A stretch of 43,144 bases of DNA, taken from the IMG/VR virus record IMGVR_UViG_3300028840_003297, positions 1 through 43,144 of that record; one strand, written 5' to 3'. Below are positions 39,801-43,144 of the stretch, piece after piece. Made by a program: the position numbers and the translations under genes. How positions within the stretch are numbered: position 1 is the stretch's first letter; each line of letters opens with the position of its first letter. This stretch comes from a virus. The notes beneath the pieces are model-generated. The model made no database searches. It saw only the letters and a program-made list of their open reading frames with translations, and was not told the DNA's origin.

Positions 39801-40003
39801 CAACAATCACCTTCCATTCCGAGACCCTATCCCACGCAGCATCCGCAATGGGATCCCTAGTCCTAATAATCTTCTACCTCGGCCTAGCAATAACCTTCAC
39901 ATCCATCTTCACCTACTTCACCCTATCTCTAGCAACACTAGTGCGAGTCCAGTACGCCAAGTTAAAAGGAGCATCCCCATGTACACCAGACAAACCAGCT
40001 TAG
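39788..40003 (+). CDS. Small membrane protein (71 aa)
   Basis: A 71-aa protein from ATG 39788 (AAAAGGAG 8 nt upstream), overlapping the secreted-protein gene by 13 nt. Residues 20-50 (MGSLVLIIFYLGLAITFTSIF then FTLSLATLV) form one long or two short membrane spans. The C-terminus is basic and ends CTPDKPA. Could be a holin or exclusion protein; no decisive feature. Confidence 0.55.
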   Translation: MEKLTTITFHSETLSHAASAMGSLVLIIFYLGLAITFTSIFTYFTLSLATLVRVQYAKLKGASPCTPDKPA

Positions 40004-40431
40004 AAGCCTATGACTACATAATATCTACCGGTGTCATTGGTAAGCGCCAACGCCAGGTCTACAAAGCCCTTTACATCTATGGTCCAATGACTGCCAACGA
40101 AACTTACGAAGTACTAAGTCGCCAACGAGGTAAATCTCTCCGATTCGACTCCAACACCCACGCCCGTTTTACCGAACTCCGTGAAATGGGCATCGCACAA
40201 GAACTAGGCACTCGCACCTGCAAAATAACCGGACGCAACTGTATACTTTGGGACGTCACAGCTCACTACCCCCGCAAGCGTTCCAAGCGCAACTCATTAT
40301 CCCTAAAACAAAAACTTGCAATAGCAAAAGAAGCCCTCACCTATTACAGCAACCTCGATTTATTCGAAGGTCACATCGCACGAGAAGCCCTAGAAAAAAT
40401 CACCACCCAAAAGGACCCCGATCATGAGTAA
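39979..40431 (+). CDS. Winged-helix DNA-binding protein
   Basis: A 150-aa protein. Residues 18-75 have the winged-helix pattern QRQVYKALYIYGPMTANETY, then THARFTELREMGIAQ and a wing (CKITGRNCILWDV). Related phage proteins start with the same TRQTSLEAYDYI phrase. C-terminal part is helical and basic. It is a likely transcription regulator of the early or late units. The ribosome site is AAAAGGAGC. Its end overlaps the next gene by 8 nt. Confidence 0.75.
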   Translation: MYTRQTSLEAYDYIISTGVIGKRQRQVYKALYIYGPMTANETYEVLSRQRGKSLRFDSNTHARFTELREMGIAQELGTRTCKITGRNCILWDVTAHYPRKRSKRNSLSLKQKLAIAKEALTYYSNLDLFEGHIAREALEKITTQKDPDHE

Positions 40432-40699
40432 AATGAAAGCCCTCGACCTCTCCCTAAAATCCCTGGAGCACGAGCTCAACATCCTCGCCAACCAACTAGT
40501 CTCCCGGCACATCGCAATCGTAGCCGCCCTCGAATCCAAGAACACCAAGTTCATCCTCGATTTCCTGGGCGACCTCCAAACCACCTTCAAAGCCCCCTCT
40601 AGCCCCGAGGTCCTATCCCTCAGTGACATTGCAACCCAACTCCAATTCCTCGACCAAGAAATCACCGCCATCATCTCCGACCACACTGCCCTCAACTAA
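40424..40699 (+). CDS. Hypothetical helical protein (91 aa)
   Basis: A 91-aa, mainly helical protein (LDLSLKSLEHELNILANQLVS, LSDIATQLQFLDQEITAI) probably forming a coiled coil. Overlaps the winged-helix gene. No known family. It is the last gene before an intergenic region with two -10 candidates. Confidence 0.6.
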   Translation: MSKMKALDLSLKSLEHELNILANQLVSRHIAIVAALESKNTKFILDFLGDLQTTFKAPSSPEVLSLSDIATQLQFLDQEITAIISDHTALN

Positions 40700-40782
40700 C
40701 TCCCCGCGCTGCAAGGGACATATAATGATCTTTGTGTCCCCAGCACCCCGCACCACAAGTATGCTATACTACAAGGTAAAGG
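40700..40782 (+). promoter_or_regulatory. Intergenic promoter pair and hairpin
   Basis: TATAAT (40721-40726) lies inside the hairpin formed by GGGACA (40715-40720) and TGTCCC (about 40735-40740), and a second, extended -10 (TGC-TATACT, 40762-40770) lies 38 bp on. The first hairpin may act as an operator over the promoter. The second site would start transcription near 40777, a few bases before the GTG of the next gene. Confidence 0.5.
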
Positions 40783-41016
40783 GTGGTGTGGTTGGCTACC
40801 AAACTAAAAGATTTGATCCCCATAATCGTAGCAATAGCAGCTGTCATCACCTTTTCATTTTCCACCTTTGCCACCATTGACTACGTCAAATCCACCACAA
40901 CCACAATCCGCTCCGACACGATCCGGGCCCTCAACGACCTAACCACCGAGGTCCGCAAGGTCCGCGACAAGCTCTGGGAGCTAGGCAGGTCCAATGACAA
41001 AAGACGATGTCCATAA
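40783..41016 (+). CDS. Membrane-anchored coiled-coil protein (i-spanin-like topology)
   Basis: A 77-aa protein: N-terminal membrane span (residues 9-33, KDLIPIIVAIAAVITFSFSTF) then a charged coiled coil (STTTTIRSDTIRALNDLTTEVRKVRDKLWELG). That is the topology of inner-membrane spanins or small membrane-anchored effectors. GTG codons at 40783 and 40786 are both possible starts. The short leader after the extended -10, with a G-rich AAAGGGTGGTGTGG stretch, resembles that of the phosphoesterase gene. Confidence 0.6.
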   Translation: MVWLATKLKDLIPIIVAIAAVITFSFSTFATIDYVKSTTTTIRSDTIRALNDLTTEVRKVRDKLWELGRSNDKRRCP

Positions 41017-41218
41017 CCTGCGCTGCACTCTCCTGCACGAATTCGACAAACACTGGAACCACATAAATAAGGGTTATGTATCTGCCTACCCCCTAGCTTA
41101 CGACATGTACTTCTCTGGCGTCACCCAAGCTCTCGAAATGATTGGACTAGACCCCGACGACACAAAATCCCTATTCGGTCCCCTCCTCACCAAACTCATC
41201 CCTCCAACCACCCACTGA
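40994..41218 (+). CDS. Hypothetical protein (74 aa)
   Basis: A 74-aa soluble helical protein (MTKDDVHNLRCTLLHEFDKHW, TQALEMIGLDPDDTKSLFGP) overlapping the membrane-protein gene by 23 nt. GGCAGG precedes the start weakly. No family recognised. Last gene with the strong C bias. Confidence 0.6.
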   Translation: MTKDDVHNLRCTLLHEFDKHWNHINKGYVSAYPLAYDMYFSGVTQALEMIGLDPDDTKSLFGPLLTKLIPPTTH

Positions 41219-41358
41219 GGCTAACGCCACGAGATCCAGTGCACCAAGCACAGTCGGGTACAAAAAACCCCACTAACTTCCTTGACACCAACCCATACCC
41301 CCGCTAACACTTTTCAAGTAGCAGGCATTGGTGAGGGGTTACAACAAAGGAGACCAAC
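41219..41358 (+). promoter_or_regulatory. Promoter region (TTGACA-N17-TAACAC)
   Basis: Consensus -35 TTGACA (41282-41287), 17-bp spacer and a weak -10 TAACAC (41305-41310). The leader carries CAAAGGAG 9 nt before ATG 41359. The remaining upstream bases show no clear feature. Composition changes here from C-rich to AT-rich. Confidence 0.6.
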
Positions 41359-41577
41359 ATGGAAATTTTTAGTATTGATGATCATTTAGCACTAGGCAAA
41401 CTAGTAAAACGATTTCGATCTGTATATCTAATGGATCGAAAACATCAAGATGTAATCAAAGCAATGAAAGCATTAGATGCATTCAAGATGGAAGCAGATA
41501 ATATTGTATGCAGAGAAAACCCAGACTTACCCGACAGAATAGTAAACACTTGTTACTACGGAAAGGATCAATCATGA
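41359..41577 (+). CDS. Hypothetical protein (72 aa)
   Basis: A 72-aa helical protein (HLALGKLVKRFRSVYLMDRKH; KAMKALDAFKMEADNIV) first in the operon from the 41282 promoter. Well-spaced AAAGGAG. It overlaps the next gene by 4 nt (ATGA). Function unknown. Confidence 0.65.
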   Translation: MEIFSIDDHLALGKLVKRFRSVYLMDRKHQDVIKAMKALDAFKMEADNIVCRENPDLPDRIVNTCYYGKDQS

Positions 41578-41849
41578 CAGTAGGAATAAAAGAAACTAAA
41601 GAACTAATCGCAGGCCTCGACGTCATTGCCACAACTGCCATAAAGGTAATGGACGACGGCAAAATCAATCTCTCCGATCTAGCTTATGCAATGGACCTCT
41701 TCAAAGAGCTCAACACCCTCATCGAATCCATCAAGGGCCTTTCCGAGCTACCCACAGAATTTAAAGATCTTGACAGCGCAGAAATTATGGATCTTGGAGC
41801 CGATGCCTATGCCCTATTCATGAAAATCTACACCGCAATCAAAAACTAG
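41574..41849 (+). CDS. Conserved-looking phage protein (KETKEL family, 91 aa)
   Basis: A 91-aa helical protein from ATG 41574 (GAAAGGAT 8 nt upstream, ATGA overlap). The phrase GIKETKELIAGLDVIA, DDGKINLSDLAYAMDLF and PTEFKDLDSAEIMDLG recurs in many phage genomes near structural or lysis genes; its role is not established. Highly acidic. Confidence 0.65.
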   Translation: MTVGIKETKELIAGLDVIATTAIKVMDDGKINLSDLAYAMDLFKELNTLIESIKGLSELPTEFKDLDSAEIMDLGADAYALFMKIYTAIKN

Positions 41850-41859
41850 GACCCAAAAT

Positions 41860-42141
41860 ATGAAAACAATAATTTTTTTATTATCGCTTTTACTATTTGC
41901 ATGTGCCACAACTCCACCCCCCATACCACCTTCCTACCCTATCCAAGTCTGCGACAAAATTTGGGGTGAAATAGATTATAAGTATTGTTTTTACCGTGTG
42001 GGCCAGAGCCCAGATGTGATTATTTTCCTACATGGAGCTTTAGGAAGTCATAAAAGTTGGCACTCCAGCAAATTTTCCAGCTTCAAACACTTCTTGGAGC
42101 TTCAATCCATCATGGGCGACGAAAGGCAGGATGATGAGTGA
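41860..42141 (+). pseudogene. Lipoprotein-type alpha/beta-hydrolase fragment (truncated)
   Basis: A 93-aa frame with lipoprotein signal (MKTIIFLLSLLLFAC, lipobox LFAC) then IDYKYCFYRVGQSPDVIIFLHGALGSHKSWHSS, which is the first strand-turn of an alpha/beta hydrolase including the oxyanion-hole HG motif. The nucleophile elbow and the catalytic Asp and His, expected over the next 200 residues, are missing. The C-terminus (GDERQDDE) is replaced by a segment ending in the same GDER as the gene two ORFs on. Looks like a decaying or recombination-truncated lipase gene, though it may be translated as a small lipoprotein. Confidence 0.6.
42115..42126 (+). repeat. GGCGACGAAAGG direct repeat, copy 1
   Basis: 12 bp identical to 42606-42617. 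Each copy encodes GDER near the end of one gene and supplies the AAAGG ribosome site of the next, so it marks a possible recombination junction of gene cassettes. Confidence 0.6.
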
Positions 42142-42340
42142 GGAAGAAAATTTATTAACTGAAGCACGATATAATTTCCTCGAAAAACATAAGAAGGCTA
42201 ATTTCATACAATATTTTAAAGAGGAAGTGCATGCAGCTATTTATATTTTCCAGGGGAGTAAATTACAGGCCGAATATGATTTAGAATACTTTTTCTCAAA
42301 GGTTACGGATGCTGAAGCGTTGGAGAAGATAAATGAATGA
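42131..42340 (+). CDS. Hypothetical protein (69 aa)
   Basis: A 69-aa acidic helical protein (MSEEENLLTEARYNFLEKHKK; LQAEYDLEYFFSKVTDAEAL). ATG at 42131 or 42134, AAGGCAGG upstream. Overlaps neighbours by 11 and 8 nt. No family recognised. Confidence 0.6.
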   Translation: MMSEEENLLTEARYNFLEKHKKANFIQYFKEEVHAAIYIFQGSKLQAEYDLEYFFSKVTDAEALEKINE

Positions 42341-42626
42341 GAAGCAGCAAGCTAGGATGGAAGAAGCTTTTCAAGATTGTTTCAGGGAGGAAACCAAACC
42401 AATTACTCTTATTAATACACAGATTCCAATTAAATATACAGATGCTGAAGAAACGGAAGCAAATGAATGGTTTCGTGATGGTTATACCGCTTGCCATAAA
42501 CATGCTGAGAAGGTGTTGGTGGAAGAAATAAAAAGCTATATCGATGAGCTTTCACATCCTCATTTAGTTTGCAACAAGTTGGTAGAAGCTCTAGCTCAAT
42601 GGCAAGGCGACGAAAGGACTGAGTGA
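42333..42626 (+). CDS. Hypothetical protein (97 aa)
   Basis: A 97-aa protein (NEKQQARMEEAFQDCFREETK; AEETEANEWFRDGYTACHKHA), helical and acidic, ending WQGDERTE. Frame and AT-rich composition match neighbours. Overlaps the upstream gene by 8 nt. Function unknown. Confidence 0.6.
   Translation: MNEKQQARMEEAFQDCFREETKPITLINTQIPIKYTDAEETEANEWFRDGYTACHKHAEKVLVEEIKSYIDELSHPHLVCNKLVEALAQWQGDERTE
42606..42617 (+). repeat. GGCGACGAAAGG direct repeat, copy 2
   Basis: Second copy of the 12-bp repeat, 491 bp after the first; both are followed within 20 bp by GAGTGA, the stop region, and by the next start. Confidence 0.6.
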
Positions 42627-43000
42627 TGGACAAGCAAAAGCTTGAATATCTTGATTTACTCACAGATCCAGATAATCATTCTCCTTATCCACCAGGTAAT
42701 TTAGAGCGTAGTGAAATAAGGTGGCTCATTAGTAAATTAAAAATAGCCTGGGCTGAACTAGAACAATTACAACGAAAAAAGGAAGGCGAGTTATTTCCGA
42801 TTTCACAAGAAATCGCTGATATGAATACGACAGAAAACATCAAGTTGAAAGAACAAAACGCCATCTACAAAGAAGCTTTGGAAACAATAGAAACTTGGGA
42901 TGTGGATATCGTGGAAGGAAAGTTTATATTCAAACAATCAGATGTAGCAATTCAAGCCCTCGCTAAAGCTGCCAAACTAGAAACTAACAAAGGAGATTAA
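42626..43000 (+). CDS. Hypothetical helical protein (124 aa)
   Basis: A 124-aa protein; ATG 42626 is preferred over GTG 42623 because GAAAGGA lies 8-9 nt upstream. Contains LTDPDNHSPYPPGN, a coiled coil (ISKLKIAWAELEQLQRKKEGE; ENIKLKEQNAIYKEALETI) and a short beta tail. Common style of accessory phage protein; no family is recognised. Confidence 0.6.
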   Translation: MDKQKLEYLDLLTDPDNHSPYPPGNLERSEIRWLISKLKIAWAELEQLQRKKEGELFPISQEIADMNTTENIKLKEQNAIYKEALETIETWDVDIVEGKFIFKQSDVAIQALAKAAKLETNKGD

Positions 43001-43001
43001 C

Positions 43002-43121
43002 ATGCCATTAAAAGATGGAACAGGGCCAGAAGGTAAGGGTCCAAGAACGGGCAGAGGCAAAGGTCCGTGTAAACCCAAAAAGAAAACTATAAAAAATAAA
43101 CCTAAACCAAAGAAGAAATAA
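43002..43121 (+). CDS. Small basic DUF5320-like protein (39 aa)
   Basis: A 39-aa frame too short for most callers. Its start MPLKDGTGPEGKGPRTGRGKG matches the DGTGP.G.GP.TGRG pattern of DUF5320 proteins, followed by a Lys-rich tail (PKKKTIKNKPKPKKK). AAAGGAG lies 8 nt before ATG. Its stop falls in the terminal repeat, so the circular join does not break it. Function unknown. Confidence 0.75.
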   Translation: MPLKDGTGPEGKGPRTGRGKGPCKPKKKTIKNKPKPKKK

Positions 43122-43144
43122 ATTTGGTATTGTTAACATGTGGA
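43109..43144. repeat. Right copy of 36-bp terminal direct repeat
   Basis: Identical to positions 1-36. Joining the copies gives a continuous gene order: the DUF5320-like gene, then the Fis-type HTH gene start, with no disrupted frame. Confidence 0.9.

Noticed and set aside
1-43144. CRISPR array, tRNA gene, integrase, CI-like repressor, T7-type RNA polymerase
   Set aside because: No regularly spaced repeats, cloverleaf, tyrosine or serine recombinase motifs, or polymerase motifs were seen by eye; a tRNAscan or HMM search would be decisive.

Overview
The window is best read as one complete genome of a virulent, short-tailed (podovirus-like) bacteriophage, assembled as a circle. The first 36 bases are repeated exactly as the last 36, so the unique length is about 43,108 bp. 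There are two terminase halves, a portal, a scaffold, an N4-gp56-like major capsid protein, connector and nozzle proteins, large ejection-type proteins and several tail fibres. I found no tail sheath, tape measure, integrase, repressor/lysogeny module, T7-type RNA polymerase or tRNA. The promoters I can see are sigma70-like, mostly with an extended -10 (TGN-TATAAT), so host RNA polymerase probably does the transcription. Shine-Dalgarno sequences are classic (AAGGAG/GGAGG). The host cannot be named from the sequence.

Layout. A divergent control region (about 37,857-38,427) separates two transcription directions. Leftward (minus strand, 37,856 down to 17,826) lies the late block: small terminase, two small ORFs, terminase ATPase half, a 178-bp gap, terminase nuclease half, portal, scaffold, capsid, decoration-like proteins, connector, nozzle, fibre/appendage, a GNAT-like protein, internal virion/ejection proteins and an M15-like peptidase (endolysin candidate). 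Rightward (plus strand, 38,428 to the end and on through position 1 to 17,923) lie many small early genes (winged helix, zinc ribbon, membrane and secreted proteins, a truncated hydrolase lipoprotein), a Fis-type HTH protein, a metallophosphoesterase, an HExxH metallopeptidase, three fibre/collar genes with an HNH endonuclease inserted among them, a class-II aminoacyl-tRNA-synthetase-like protein, and a replication/recombination block. That block holds a Cas4/RecB-like nuclease, a Sak4-like RecA-fold ATPase, an SSB-like protein, a UDG-fused family-A DNA polymerase and a DUF3987-type helicase. The two directions converge at 17,826-17,923, where the last genes overlap tail to tail by 98 bp.

How it works together. 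Early products probably reprogramme the host and feed a self-contained replication machine. Late transcription from the divergent region makes the packaging motor and particle, and ends in the peptidase. Fibre genes occur in both units: the N-terminal anchor-type appendage is late-minus, while the large repetitive fibres are on the plus strand with the metabolic and replication genes.

Most noteworthy: (1) a terminase large subunit split into separate ATPase and nuclease genes at a compositional boundary; (2) strong cytosine enrichment of the coding strand on both sides of the divergent region, flipping sign across it; (3) a SerRS/amino acid:[carrier protein] ligase-like protein next to tail fibres; (4) a family-A polymerase with His at the position equivalent to E. 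coli Phe762 and HDS instead of HDE in motif C; (5) a G-rich, multi-hairpin element next to the small terminase gene; (6) palindromes laid over extended -10 promoters.
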